A program made the translations under genes and the position numbers. Shown here one piece after another: positions 10,685-21,229 of a DNA stretch of 64,000 bases (its first letter is position 1; each line of letters opens with the position of its first letter). The notes below the pieces were generated by a model that saw nothing but the letters and a program-made list of their open reading frames with translations, was not told the DNA's origin and made no database searches. This DNA is from Atrina japonica. Lineage: Eukaryota; Mollusca; Bivalvia; Pterioida; Pinnidae. The stretch is from positions 224,001-288,000 of the forward strand of contig BROG01000816.1 of assembly GCA_030159075.1 (NCBI GenBank). Direction: 5' to 3'.

Positions 10685-11395
10685 CACAGCAGCTGGTGGC
10701 ATACATTGATAACACACAAGTAGGGAAGACTATTGAGTAATACTTAACCATTATAGTATTGCTATATATGATCAGAAATATTACAATAGACAGAATTGCA
10801 ATCATCGAAATAAATATTGCAATATTTATTATTGCAATAGTCTAAATAAATATTGCAAGTCTAAATAAATAAAGGGATAGTATTGCATTAGTCTAAACAA
10901 ATGTTGGGATAGTATTGAAATAGTCTAAATAAATATTGGGAAACTTCTGCAATAGTCCAAACAAATATTGGGAAAATACTCTAACAGTTTAAATAGATAT
11001 TGGGAATGTACTGCCATTGTCTAAATGAATATTGGGAAAGTTCTGCACAGCAGCTGGTGGCATATCATGGTGACTATTGAGCAAAATTTCACATTGATAT
11101 AGTATTGTAATAGTCTAAATGAATATTGTGAGAGTATTAATATACTGACAAAACATTGTGATATTACTGCAATTGATGAAACATAAAACTGAAAAATTCC
11201 TTAAAATTCAGCATTTAATAGGCCCTTTTCAGTCAATTTTCAACCACAGCAAATGGTGGCATGCACAAGTTAGAGAAAAGTGCTGAAAACACACGAGCAA
11301 CAGCTGCTAGCATAATGCAAATATTAAAGAAAAATTATGAAAATGCTTCCAAAACCTACAGCAACCGTAACTGGTGGCATAAACAAGAAACAGGA
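10685..11395. repeat. Four scattered copies of a GGTGGCATA motif block
   Basis: Related segments occur near 10,688 (ACAGCAGCTGGTGGCATAC), 11,046 (ACAGCAGCTGGTGGCATAT), 11,246 (ACAGCAAATGGTGGCATGC) and 11,360 (ACAGCAACC then CTGGTGGCATAA). Three of them are followed by ACAAG and AGAAA-like sequence. They lie on both sides of the 32-bp array. Probably a decayed larger repeat. Confidence 0.6.
10800..11150. repeat. 32-bp tandem repeat, degenerate
   Basis: Core AGTCTAAATAAATATTGGGA. ATATTGGG begins at 10,933, 10,965, 10,997 and 11,029, a period of 32 bp. Edges are diverged, and one GGTGGCATA block (11,046-11,065) interrupts the array. Confidence 0.8.
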
Positions 11396-11577
11396 GAATA
11401 ACTGAAAACAAACTGAAAACTTCAGGTAACATCTCTCTAAAAATCATTAACTGAACAAAATTCAAAAAATATTTTATAATATCTAAAATGTTTCTGAAGG
11501 ACACCTTTTCAAAATCTGGATTACGTGTGTTGTAATTGTACAAGGTAGCTCATCATAACAAAAACACTAATGACACT

Positions 11578-11728
11578 AAAATATACAATATGTTAGTATA
11601 CAAATATACAATATGTTAGTATACAAATATACAATATGTTAGTATACAAATATACAATATGTTAGTATACAAATATACAATATCTTAGTATACAAATATA
11701 CAATATCTTAGTATACAAATATACAATA
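11578..11728. repeat. 23-bp tandem repeat, about 6.5 copies
   Basis: Unit of 23 bp containing ACAATATGTTAGTATACAAA; ACAATA at 11,585 and 11,608. The last copies carry CTTAG instead of GTTAG. Near-identical copies indicate recent expansion. Confidence 0.95.
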
Positions 11729-11879
11729 TGATAGCTAAATATTTACCAGATTATATATCTCATTCACCCCTGTAGACATATTTGGACTGGTCTAAGTCAT
11801 TGATTTACAGAAGAGTCCGTTGTTTTTCAGGGGTTGATGAGATATACATGTATGATATCCAAAGTTATACAATGCTAAC

Positions 11880-12385
11880 CAGACTGAAGCAAAAAATGTC
11901 TGACAAAGTTTACACAACAAAATGTCTGACCAAGTTTACAAAACCACTTATCAGCAGAATATATAAAGATAATGTTTAACCAAGTTTACACAATAATTTG
12001 CCAGACAAAATGTCTGACCAAGTTTACAAAACAACTTGTCACCTGACTACACAAATCATGTTTGACCAAGTTTACAAAACCATTTGCCAGACAATATGTC
12101 TGACCAAGTTTACAAAACTACTTGTCAACTGACTATATACAGATAATGTTTGACCAAGTTTACACAACCATTCTATGTCAGACTATTTAGATAATGTAAG
12201 ATCAAGTTTACACAACTACTCTATGTCAGACTTTATGTAGATAATTTCAGACCAAGTATACACACAACCATTCTATGTCAGACTGTACAGATTTTAGATA
12301 GGGTTTTCACAACCATTCTATGCCAGAACATTCATTGAATGTTTGACCACGTCTACACAACCATTCTTTGTCAGACTATACAGAC
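11880..12385. repeat. Degenerate repeat with GACCAAGTTTACA core
   Basis: The phrase GACCAAGTTTACACAAC or a near relative recurs about nine times at irregular spacing of roughly 38-50 bp. It is followed by CATTCTATGTCAGAC in the right half. This is an old, eroded array. Confidence 0.75.
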
Positions 12386-12597
12386 AAAGTTATATGATTT
12401 GCAATAGATGTCCTACTGGACGATCAATTTTGAAAACCACTTGTCCCTAGATACCTTCAGTTTGTCCCAACATTTTATCAATTTTAATGGAACCCTTAAT
12501 ACTTACTATTCTTTGATTTCTCTGATATTGGATTTATAATTAACTGATATGACAGTGAAAGCTATTTTGAAAGTGCTGTGTTAATGCAATGTTTTAG

Positions 12598-12771
12598 AAG
12601 CTACAAAGTCCAGGACGAGTGGACCAGAATGTTTTTCTTGCTCTGTCGATTCAAAATATTTTGCGGAGAAACTAATAATATTTCTCTCAACAGCAGATCT
12701 ACAGTCTTCTAACAATTGTTTACTGACAAGCAATTTGCTGTTAAGGTCAACAAAAAATGTGTGTGTTTCAG
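12598..12771 (+). CDS. Candidate internal exon 1 of an unrecognised gene
   Basis: This stretch is open for 57 codons between a plausible acceptor (TGCAATGTTTTAG before 12,598) and a consensus donor (TTTCAG then GTAACA at 12,772). The frame starts with two bases of a split codon and ends with one. The translation is mixed and cysteine-bearing, with ECFSCSVDSKYFAEK followed by a leucine/serine-rich half ending NVCVS. The opposite strand is also open here (12,581-12,784) but starts at a non-ATG codon. The plus-strand reading is preferred because both splice sites fit and because the next candidate exon at 13,040 is in matching phase. Family and function are not recognised. Homology or transcript evidence would be decisive. 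Confidence 0.4.
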
Positions 12772-13039
12772 GTAACATGCCCAAAATGACATAGGGTAGG
12801 CAGGTAGGAAAAATATTTCATTTTGAGATATTATTTTCTTATTTCTCCAAAAAATGATAAATGGTCATACTGGATACTTCTGTTGAATTCTCTGCATCTG
12901 TATTTTAATAGCAAGAACTCATAACCAGATATACACAAATATTTCACATTTGCCTAATATATAAAGCTGATCATACTGTGATTGGAAGGTCAAAACGACT
13001 TTACAGCAGCAGAACTTAGTAATTCTTTTTGTATTACAG

Positions 13040-13176
13040 GAAAATTTGTCTCACTGCAACTCTCTCATATTGATATTGTTTTATATCTGTATCATAATGA
13101 ATTTAGGGAGAGAGCTTTGAATAATGTTGTTAAAACTTGTTGCACAATCCCATTTCAAATGATAGAAATAAAATAA
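13040..13176 (+). CDS. Candidate exon 2, possibly terminal, unrecognised
   Basis: A strong acceptor (CTTTTTGTATTACAG) ends at 13,039. Reading from 13,040 with two bases completing the split codon left by 12,771 gives a glycine junction and then 44 codons to TAA (13,174-13,176). Residues include SHIDIVLYLYHNEFRER and a C-terminal MIEIK. An AATAAA overlaps the stop, which would suit a short 3' end, and no good donor is visible inside. It may therefore be a last exon, or an alternative terminal exon if the exons at 13.5-14.7 kb belong to the same gene. No known family is recognised. Confidence 0.35.
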
Positions 13177-13546
13177 GTTTAAACTAATGAATTTCAGTTG
13201 TTTTAGTTTCAAAATTTACACATTTACAATTAATGTGATTATTATTATTCTTATTTCTTTTCATGAAATATAATATATATCATATAATCTTCAAATACTT
13301 GTATCCTTTTTTGCATCAGTTTTGCTTCTTATATGTCTCTCCATCATTTAAATTTTTAAAGATAACAGCTAAGCAAATGAAAGGGGAAATAACTCCTATA
13401 AGTCACAACCTGACAATTTAAAACTGCATAAGCTAAGTTACAAATATTTTTTGGAAAGTGTGCAATAATCATGAAATGATTGTATACCATAAATAATCAC
13501 CCAACAATACAATTTACCTTTTTCAAAAGATTGTCATTTTTACAAG
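13177..13546. other. AT-rich stretch, probably intronic
   Basis: No coding or repeat feature seen. It ends in a pyrimidine-rich run (TTGTCATTTTTACAAG), which could be an acceptor. Confidence 0.4.
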
Positions 13547-13616
13547 CTGATGGAACATTAACTCGGTTATGTTATGCTAAGTTGTTTATTGGGAACAAGT
13601 CAAAGCACATTTTGCA
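13547..13616 (+). CDS. Candidate exon 3, weakly supported
   Basis: Downstream of ATTTTTACAAG the frame reads DGTLTRLCYAKLFIGNKSKH, which looks protein-like. It stays open to TAA at 13,678-13,680. The end given here uses a possible donor, TTGCA then GTATGG at 13,617. With that donor the phase fits the acceptor at 14,000. An alternative donor, GTATGTG, lies near 13,659. No start codon belongs to it. This exon is an inference from frame and splice signals and could be a chance frame. Confidence 0.25.
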
Positions 13617-14000
13617 GTATGGGGTTAATAACATTATATCAACGAAAAATTACACATGTATGTGTATTTCAGCAACATAAACTCAACATAAAAAATGAAA
13701 TTTCCAAACCACACTTTTATACGTATATTTTTGCTTTTTAAAATGATGAAAATATAGTAACAATTCACTGAAATTTAAGACTTGTTGAAATATATGCTAT
13801 TAAAGGTCAGTTTGGCATCCTTTATGAAGTTTAAGATATTATAAATTTGCTTTAGAATACTACTTTTCAATTATTTTTACCATTATACTCTTGTGATATA
13901 AATGACATTAAAAGCAATAGACTGGACTGTTAACAATTCTTGCACAAGATTAATATACAAATGATTTTTGGCCAAGTTTCCCTTACTGTGTATTGGCAAG

Positions 14001-14099
14001 ATCTGGCTGTGAAGTTGCATCATTCCTCAATCACCTGATCTTAACTGATGAGAAACTCCTGTCAGTATTTGAAGTTGGGAAAGTGTTTTACATGCACAG
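14001..14099 (+). CDS. Candidate internal exon 4, unrecognised
   Basis: The frame is open from about 13,954 and reads SGCEVASFLNHLILTDEK then a stretch ending KVFYMH, with good amino acid balance. A good donor, CACAG then GTATTG, lies at 14,099/14,100. The likely acceptor is TTACTGTGTATTGGCAAG (ends 14,000); an alternative one ends at 13,976 and adds eight codons. The exon starts with one base and ends with two bases of split codons. The candidate at 14,572 starts in the complementary phase. It is one of the best coding-like segments in the window, but I cannot assign a family. Confidence 0.4.
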
Positions 14100-14571
14100 G
14101 TATTGACCTACAGATTTTAAGCTAATGATGCGAAGTATAGGGCAAGGGTACAATACTGCCCTGTCCCACAGAAATTTAATATCAATAAAACAGTGTTTAT
14201 AAGCACAAGATTTTATAATCATATCGCTGATCTATGTAGTTTGTTGCATAATAAATAAGCCATCAGTACTCACATTAGGCCAAATGTCTTCCCCTCTTTT
14301 AAGTTACTTTTTTGTAAAACCTAATTTTACCGAATTAACAAGAAATTTAAAATTTGACCTTTAAAAATGTGAAAAAAATTGTGATGTTTTCATTGTCAGT
14401 ATTGTTCTTATTTGAAATAAAATTTGTTGATTCTCACAGGTTTTTACTAATTTGGAAATAACATGCATTTTCTCAGTGAACAGGTTGATGTTTTATTGTG
14501 ACAGTAAATTCAAAATTTACAACATGACAGTGGTACCCTTTATAACGTTCCCACTTTTTGATTTACCACAG

Positions 14572-14740
14572 GTTTTACCACAAAAGTGGGAACATGATAC
14601 TTTTATTGAAATTAACCTGCAATATATTTCAAGCATGTGTGACAGTGTACACAATGTATATTTTTTCAGTATACCAAGTGTATTATATCTCATTAAAACT
14701 TACGACTACTGGTGCTGGCTTATTAAATTTTCACCAATAA
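14572..14740 (+). CDS. Candidate terminal exon 5, weakly supported
   Basis: An acceptor (TTTGATTTACCACAG) ends at 14,571. Reading in the phase left by the exon ending at 14,099 gives about 56 codons to TAA (14,738-14,740). The AATAAA that overlaps this stop and another at about 14,750 could be polyadenylation signals. A second frame (VLPQKWEHDTFIEINLQY) is also open across the first half and looks at least as protein-like, so the correct frame is uncertain. An inverted repeat, GTTCCCACTTTT with AAAAGTGGGAAC, spans the acceptor (about 14,547-14,593). It may be a chance frame. Confidence 0.2.
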
Positions 14741-14932
14741 ATAGGCAAATAAACCATGTCTTGAACAGTTAAGTGACACGTCCCCAACATATCACGGTTT
14801 GTCAGGGTATCGCTGACTTTGCCGAGTCATAGGTAGGACAATCTGATCCTGTCTTGTGACATGCCCAGATTTGTCTTTGTTATGTCTTGGATTTCCTCAT
14901 CTGTGATGTCGGTATTTTCCTGATAATGGCTG

Positions 14933-15426
14933 TGTCTCACATACAAGACTTCTGTGCAAGACACAGCCAAGACATCAGCTTTTTTTGGAATATTGATGTC
15001 CTAGTGTTATCTTAGTGGCATTCTTTCATATCTTTCGCAGTCCTTGACAGTTTTGTCATGGCCAGGTTTTTGAACTTGTTCAAAAATTTGGTGGACAGCA
15101 ACCGAGGATCAAGCCTTATTTTAAGTCATAGCAACCACAATGTCCTAGGTCTTACTCGACAGTTGCAATATACCATTTATGATAGTGGTGGGACAACACT
15201 TAAAGATAAAGGTGGGACAATGCTACGAAGTCATGATTATCAGAGTGCTCTTGGCCAAAATTTTGAACATGTTCAAAAACCTTGCCAAGACAAAACACTG
15301 CCAAGATATTACAGAACACCACTAAGATAACTGTAGAACACAGGGGACAGCCATACGAATCATTCCGATTCCGAAAAAAGCTAATGTCTTGGCTGTGTCT
15401 TGCACAGAAGTCTTGTATGTGAGACA
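14933..15426. mobile_element. 494-bp fold-back element with about 215-bp arms
   Basis: TGTCTCACATACAAGACTTC at the left end (14,933) is the exact inverse of the right end (15,407-15,426). The outer 55 bases pair almost perfectly (through AGACACAGCCAAGACAT). Further in, TTATCTTAGTGG (about 15,009) pairs with CCACTAAGATAA (about 15,319-15,330), and GGTTTTTGAAC-TTGTTCAAAA (about 15,064) with TTTTGAACATGTTCAAAAACC (about 15,261). Only about 60 bp remain as loop. Both open frames here are shadows of the arms. Likely a fold-back MITE or a recent inverted duplication. Confidence 0.85.
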
Positions 15427-15748
15427 TGGTCTTTAGGTTTTCCTATTTTCAAAGTGAGCTGCATGGACAATAGTGACTTCGGCACCTTAATGAGATCATG
15501 CATATTGACACCTAGTGACATCAGTACTATAAATCAGGTCAATATTATATTTTTGTTTATGGTGTTTTAGTATCAAGTAATTTTGGAATGTGCGAGTAAT
15601 TTCGGCAACTGCTTCCATGTAATTTTATTATCGACATTATGATCAAATATATATATAAATTCTTCATTGTGAAGTATATACATAATTCGAATTTAGATTT
15701 CTAGTAGTCTACTAAAATGTTTTAACACAGGTATCATATTTAAGGCAG

Positions 15749-15770
15749 TATATATATATATATATATATA
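15749..15770. repeat. (TA)n microsatellite
   Basis: About eleven TA units, followed by a duplicated GTAGAATAAATAC. Confidence 0.9.
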
Positions 15771-16590
15771 GGTAGAATAAATACATGTAGAATAAATACA
15801 AAACCATATTTTCATCTTTATCACTGGAATTACAAAATCATTAGCTCCCTTTTAGTTCTTTTAATTGTCCAAACACCTGCTTGGCTAAAATAATGTTTTG
15901 AAAACTTCAAGAAAAAAATATGGAATGTAAGTTAATTCAATAATGCTAATGTTTTATTTAAATTATTAGATTTGCTCATAAAAAATACTTTTGAGAAGCC
16001 AATGAGATGAATCTTAATGGATGTTGTTATGAACATTTTCAAGTTCCAAATTAATATCAACAGATGCCAAAACGATTATTTTTTAATTCAACCGCACTTA
16101 GTGCCTATTTTCAAGGGCCGAAATCACTTTGCTACAAGTTGACCAGCAATACTATAAATAGACATGGAAGTAATTGAACTATTTAAGCATTTTATTTTGT
16201 GCTTTCTTCAAAGAGATAAATAAAATCACTATATTCAGGTAGATTGGATTCACTTGAAACACATTTTATCCCATTATGATGAAAACAAACCACTATGCAT
16301 GTCTATGAACTTTCCGTGTGAGGTCGCTATGAATATTACCCACAATACCTTTGTATTTTTTATACATGCCCACTAATATTATTTATTATTTTCACATTTG
16401 TAATACTTTTAAACAAGCCAATATTTGCAAGTGTAATTAATGTGAACTTTGTATCTTTAGATAAGGATATATCATCACTTTAAAAAAAAAGCACGCCCTA
16501 GCCGTCGCTAATGCTGCTTTAAGATGCAATGTTTCTTTGTGAACATTTTTGATACCATTTTTATATTCAAAATATAAAGTCAAAGGTCAA
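15771..16590. other. AT-rich stretch, no feature seen
   Basis: No coding or repeat feature recognised. Confidence 0.5.
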
Positions 16591-16599
16591 TGCTGATGT

Positions 16600-16835
16600 T
16601 TTTGTTTCATTTTGAGCCATGTTTCATTTTTAGACATGGTGGTCATAGGTTTTGCTTGATGGGCATAAGCAACACAAAGTACATTTGAGGTCAAGTTTGG
16701 TGAGGTCAAGTTTGGTATAAAATGAATCTGTAGATTCAGAGAATTTTCTAAAAATTTTAACCAACAGACGACTGGTGAAGACAATGTGATGGCAATAACT
16801 TATGTGGACCTGCAGGTAAGCTCAATAGGTAGTTA
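16600..16835. mobile_element. Truncated dispersed repeat ending GCAGGTAAGCTCAA
   Basis: It contains GTCAAGTTTGGTGAGGTCAAG-type duplication, then CAACAGACGACTGGTGAAG, then GATGGCAATAACTTATG and the end GACCTGCAGGTAAGCTCAA. This parallels the 3' end of the composite element at 7667-9166 (AACTCCTA-type phrases, GGTGAGCTAA end). Probably another bivalve dispersed element, 5' truncated. Confidence 0.5.
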
Positions 16836-16892
16836 ATATTTCTTTTGCCAAGAAAAGAAAAAATGTTTTTTGGGTGACACTAAATACTAAGG

Positions 16893-18818
16893 TCCAGTGT
16901 CAGGGCTGGTGAGGTCCAGTGTCAGGGCTGGTGAGGTCCAGTGTCAGGACTGGTGATATCCAGTGTCAGGGCTGGTGATATCCAGTGTCAGGGCTGGTGA
17001 TATCCAGTGTCAGGGCTGGTGATACGTGTCAGGGCTGGTGAGGTCCAGTGTCAGGATGGTGATATCCAGTGTCAGGGCTGGTGATATCCAGTGTCAGGGC
17101 TGGTGAGGTCCAGTGTCAGGGCTGGTGAGGTCCAGTGTCAGGACTGGTGATATCCAGTGTCAGGGCTGGTGAGGTCCAGTGTCAGGACTGGTGATATCCA
17201 GTGTCAGGGCTGGTGATATCCAGTGTCAGGACTGGTGAGGTCCAGTGTCAGGACTGGTGATATCCAGTGTCAGGGCTGGTGATATCCAGTGTCAGGGCTG
17301 GTGAGGTCCAGTGTCAGGACTGGTGATATCCAGTGTCAGGGCTGGTGAGGTCCAGTGTCAGGACTGGTGATATCCAGTGTCAGGGCTGGTGATATCCAGT
17401 GTCAGGGCTGGTGAGGTCCAGTGTCAGGACTGGTGATATCCAGTGTCAGGGCGGTGATATCCAGTGTCAGGACTGGTGAGGTCCAGTGTCAGGGCTGGTG
17501 AGGTCCAGTGTCAGGGCTGGTGAGGTCCAGTGTCAGGGCTGGTGATATCCAGTGTCAGAACTGGTGAGGTCCAGTGTCAGGGCTGGTGATATCCAGTGTC
17601 AGGGCTGGTGATATCCAGTGTCAGGGCTGGTGAGGTCCAGTGTCAGGGCTGGTGAGGTCCAGTGTCAGGGCTGGTGATATCCAGTGTCAGGGCTGGTGAG
17701 GTCCAGTGTCAGGGCAGGTGAGGTCCAGTGTCAGGGCAGGTGAGGTCCAGTGTCAGGGCTGGTGATATCCAGTGTCAGGGCTGGTGAGGTCCAGTGTCAG
17801 AACTGGTGAGGTCCAGTGTCAGGGCTGTGTCAGTGTCAGGGCTGGTGAGGTCCAGTGTCAGGGCTGGTGAGGTCCAGTGTCAGGGCTGGTGATATCCAGT
17901 GTCAGGGCTGGTGAGGTCCAGTGTCAGAACTGGTGAGGTCCAGTGTCAGGGCTGGTGATATCCAGTGTCAGGGCTGATGATGTCCAGTGTCAGAACTGGT
18001 GAGGTCCAGTGTCAGGGCTGGTGAGGTCCAGTGTCAGAACTGGTGAGGTCCAGTGTCAGGGCTGGTGATATCCAGTGTCAGGGCTGGTGAGGTCCAGTGT
18101 CAGAACTGGTGATGTCCAGTGTCAGGGCTGATGATGTCCAGTGTCAGAACTGGTGAGGTCCAGTGTCAGGGCTGGTGATATCCAGTGTCAGGGCTGGTGA
18201 GGTCCAGTGTCAGAACTGGTGATGTCCAGTGTCAGGATGGGTGAGGTCCAGTGTCAGAACTGGTGATGTCCAGTGTGAGAGCTGGTGAGGTCCAGTGTCA
18301 GGACGGGTGAGGTCCAGTGTCAGGACTGGTGATATCCAGTGTGAGAGCTGGTGAGGTCCAGTGTCAGGATGGGTGAGGTCTAGTGTCAGGATGGGTGAGG
18401 TCCAGTGTCAGGACGGGTGAGGTCCAGTGTCAGGACTGGTGATATCCAGTGTCAGGACTGGTGATATCCAGTGTCAGGATGGGTGAAGTCCAGTGTCAGG
18501 ACTGGTGATATCCAGTGTCAGGACTGGTGATATCCAGTGTCAGGATGGGTGAAGTCCAGTGTCAGGACTGGTGATATCCAGTGTCAGGACTGGTGATATC
18601 CAGTGTCAGGATGGGTGAGGTCCAGTGTCAGGACTGGTGATATCCAGTGTCAGGACTGGTGATATCCAGTGTCAGGATGGGTGAAGTCCAGTGTGAGAGC
18701 TGGTGAGGTCCAGTGTCAGGGCTGGTGAGGTCCAGTGTCAGGGCTGGTGAGGTCCAGTGTAAGGGCTGGTGATATCCAGTGTAAGGGCTGGTGATATCCA
18801 GTGTAAGGGCTGGTGTAA
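16893..18818. repeat. 22-bp minisatellite with higher-order structure, about 87 copies
   Basis: Unit of 22 bp with CCAGTGTCAGGGCTGGTGA as core. Two positions vary: GGTCC versus TATCC before the core, and GGGCTGG, GGACTGG, GAACTGG or GATGGGT after CA. Variants are zoned: GGACTGG/GGGCTGG mixtures at left, GAACTGG in the middle, GATGGGT at right. GCTGATGATGTCC recurs at 17,973 and 18,127 (154 bp, seven units). GATGGGTGAAGTCC-type units recur every 66 bp near 18,478, 18,544, 18,610 and 18,676. A few units are shortened (near 17,022 and 17,827). There is no long plus-strand frame. Confidence 0.95.
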
Positions 18819-19019
18819 AACATAAAAGAACCTGTATATCACAGATCAAGATATATTGTATTTCACCAATAGCTGGTGATATCTACATACAAGTAAAACA
18901 TTCTTTGACCAACAAACAAAAACCAGCTAAACCAAAGCTTCCTCTTCAGTCACAAGATTGCTTTCAGATTGTATGTTCAAAGAGAGATAACTCAATGTAA
19001 ACTTATTTGATAATTTAGA

Positions 19020-19096
19020 TGGAAATAGGGCCATCCGAAAAAACAAATTGTTGGGCCGCTGTAACATAACTCGAAACATTTCAAAGTGAGTAGGTA

Positions 19097-19132
<36 letters not shown>

Positions 19133-19135
19133 AAT
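19020..19135. repeat. (T)30 run with conserved-looking flank
   Basis: Thirty T at 19,100-19,129, directly preceded by AAAGTGAGTAGGTAGGA. On the minus strand this reads as an A run followed by TCCTACCTACTCACTTT. The phrase AGTGAGTAGGT recurs near 19,236. Possibly a retroposon fragment; no body or target-site duplication could be defined. Confidence 0.5.
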
Positions 19136-19758
19136 GTACAATCTAAGCAGTTGGAACACACTGGATGTCTTGTAAAATAAATAAACAAAAAACAATTTCA
19201 GGAATGGCAATAAAAATATGAGTCACAAGGTTTTTAGTGAGTAGGTCTCAAAACAACAAACCAAAACTTTTTTCAGATGACCTAGTTCAAAGTTCAGAGT
19301 CAATGGTTTTCTCTACACATCACTGCACAAATATTAGAAACACTGGGAATGTCAGGAGATGTGGGGGACCAGGGACCAAAGTCACCACAACTACCCAATA
19401 TACTCAAGCTCAGGTAACTTTTTAGGATTGAAAGATAAAAACAGAATTTATGCTGTAACTAGATATTTTAAAATACTTGTTGTATACAAGTGTAATTAAT
19501 GGTAAGAGTGTTGCCCAGTTCAAGAAAACAAAACAAAATATCAAAAATAAGTTTTTGGTATGTATTCAAATTTTTAATAGGCTTACGATACTCAGTATTA
19601 TTTTCAATTTTTATCGGAAGTTCATAAATTTGACCCAATGTTTTTATGAGAATGAAAAAAGATAAAAATGTGATTCATAGTCCACCACTTCTGGAAGTTT
19701 AACAATCCTATATGTTATTAAAAAAAACAGTGAAATAAAGTTGAGCTTCCGTTGCAAA

Positions 19759-20011
19759 GACCCTTTCACGATAACTGCATTCCTACTAATCTCACCTGCA
19801 CACATAACACTTACAAGTGATAACAAGAAGTTTGGTACTCAACAAAAATCATATTCAATGAAATTTAAATCGTATACAGGGAACAATTAGTCTTTTATTG
19901 GGTACTAATTGTCATGTGTAGAAATGTTTGGAGCATGAAACTTCTTGATACCACTTGGAAGTGATTGTGCGCAGGTGAAATTAGTAGGAACGCAGTTATC
20001 GTGAATGGGTC
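19759..20011. mobile_element. 253-bp MITE-like element with about 60-80-bp inverted arms
   Basis: GACCCTTTCACGATAACTGC at 19,759 is mirrored by the right end GCAGTTATCGTGAATGGGTC (19,992-20,011) with one mismatch. Pairing continues through TTCCTACTAAT...CACCTGC and CACTTACAAGTG (left) against CACTTGGAAGTG (right), then AAGAAGTTT against AAACTTCTT. The loop is AT-rich and non-coding. No clear target-site duplication seen. Confidence 0.85.
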
Positions 20012-21225
20012 TATTGGGTCCAGAAGTCAGGCCACAAAGTTACAGAAATCATCGTAACCCATTTACAGGTTATGTTAAAAGGAATTACCACAACCTACAG
20101 GTTACAACAGCAATAATTAAGATTTCAAAATGAAATTCACAGAGAACAAAAAGGTTACGTGATTACGATCACTCCCGTATTATTTTGTGGTCTGGAGATG
20201 CATCTGACTACTAGGTCTCCTGTGACCATTCTAACCATAAAAATCACCCAAGCAACCGAGGGTTCATTTCTGAGCCACTGATGGTCTGAAGACATCATGT
20301 TATACCCTGTATTTTCAGATACATTATGGCGTCATGTTTCCCCTCTCTAACAAAATTTTATTCACGTCCTTTCCAGATGTCCATCGTTGCCGACGTCCAT
20401 TTGAAAAGATTAAACCAAATCCTTATAAAGCCTTCACGTAAATACCAACATTTTTATCCAATTCTTCGAATTGGTCACTGGTATGAATTAAAGCATTATT
20501 TTAAAGTAGTCTACAGTGCTTTATCAAACGTCGGACAAAAAAAGATGGTGGCACTAGATTTCAACAGATGTATGTTTTTTCTTCAAAGTTGATATAAAAC
20601 TAGTTCTTTTTACTTGGTGAGTATATATCTTCCTGTTAAGTGCATATTTATGATTTAATCTTGAGTTCCTTTAATATGTCAGATCTACAATATAGTTACT
20701 TACCAATAGATTTTTCTTTGGTAGCAGTGTACAACTCTACTTTCTCTCTAGCTTTCACCGCCACGCGGATCAAGGGCGTGTTCGATAGGTTAAATATATT
20801 TCGTGTGATCTCGCATCTCGAACCTCCATTGTAATGATATGTTGATCAACTCGTGTTCGGTATACGTTAACTGATAGAGCCTTGAAAAACAATGAACATT
20901 ACTCAATATCAATTATGTAGGTCAGATCAAATATGTCTTTAGGACTGAATTTGGAATTCAAAATTATTTACTGCGCATGATCTCATTTTTAATAAACGTC
21001 ACAGATTTCGTTGCTGTAGACAAATTGGCAAACATTCCCAGATAATCAGCTTAGGTTCGAGTCGGACTGAAATTTGTTGTTGTTGTTGTTTTTTGTGCTC
21101 AGATATTAAGCTGAAAAATTTGTTACTCTGGTTATTACTGTAACTGTAAAACAAAAATATTTAATACTGACGCCGACTTTGTTTCATACTAAACATAACT
21201 TTAATCATAGACATATATGTGTTAT
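20012..21225. other. Unique stretch with one short ATG frame
   Basis: Contains an 88-codon frame (20,326-20,592) whose ATG has a favourable context (A at -3, G at +4). Its composition is unremarkable and no splice signals or homology are visible, so it is not called a gene. A short (GTT)n run lies near 21,077-21,092. Confidence 0.4.
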
Positions 21226-21229
21226 ATAT

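Noticed and set aside
12581..12784. Minus-strand frame over the candidate exon at 12.6 kb
   Set aside because: Its first codon is TTG, and a plus-strand frame fits two splice sites and the phase of the next exon. The minus frame does have an acceptor-like CCTTAACAG, so it is not fully excluded.
14452..14772. 106-codon plus-strand frame over the exon 5 candidate
   Set aside because: Starts at a non-ATG codon and crosses a probable acceptor. Kept only as an alternative frame in that entry.
20326..20592. 88-codon frame with ATG in good context
   Set aside because: No recognisable motif, no splice signals, no neighbours. Length is within chance expectation for this window.
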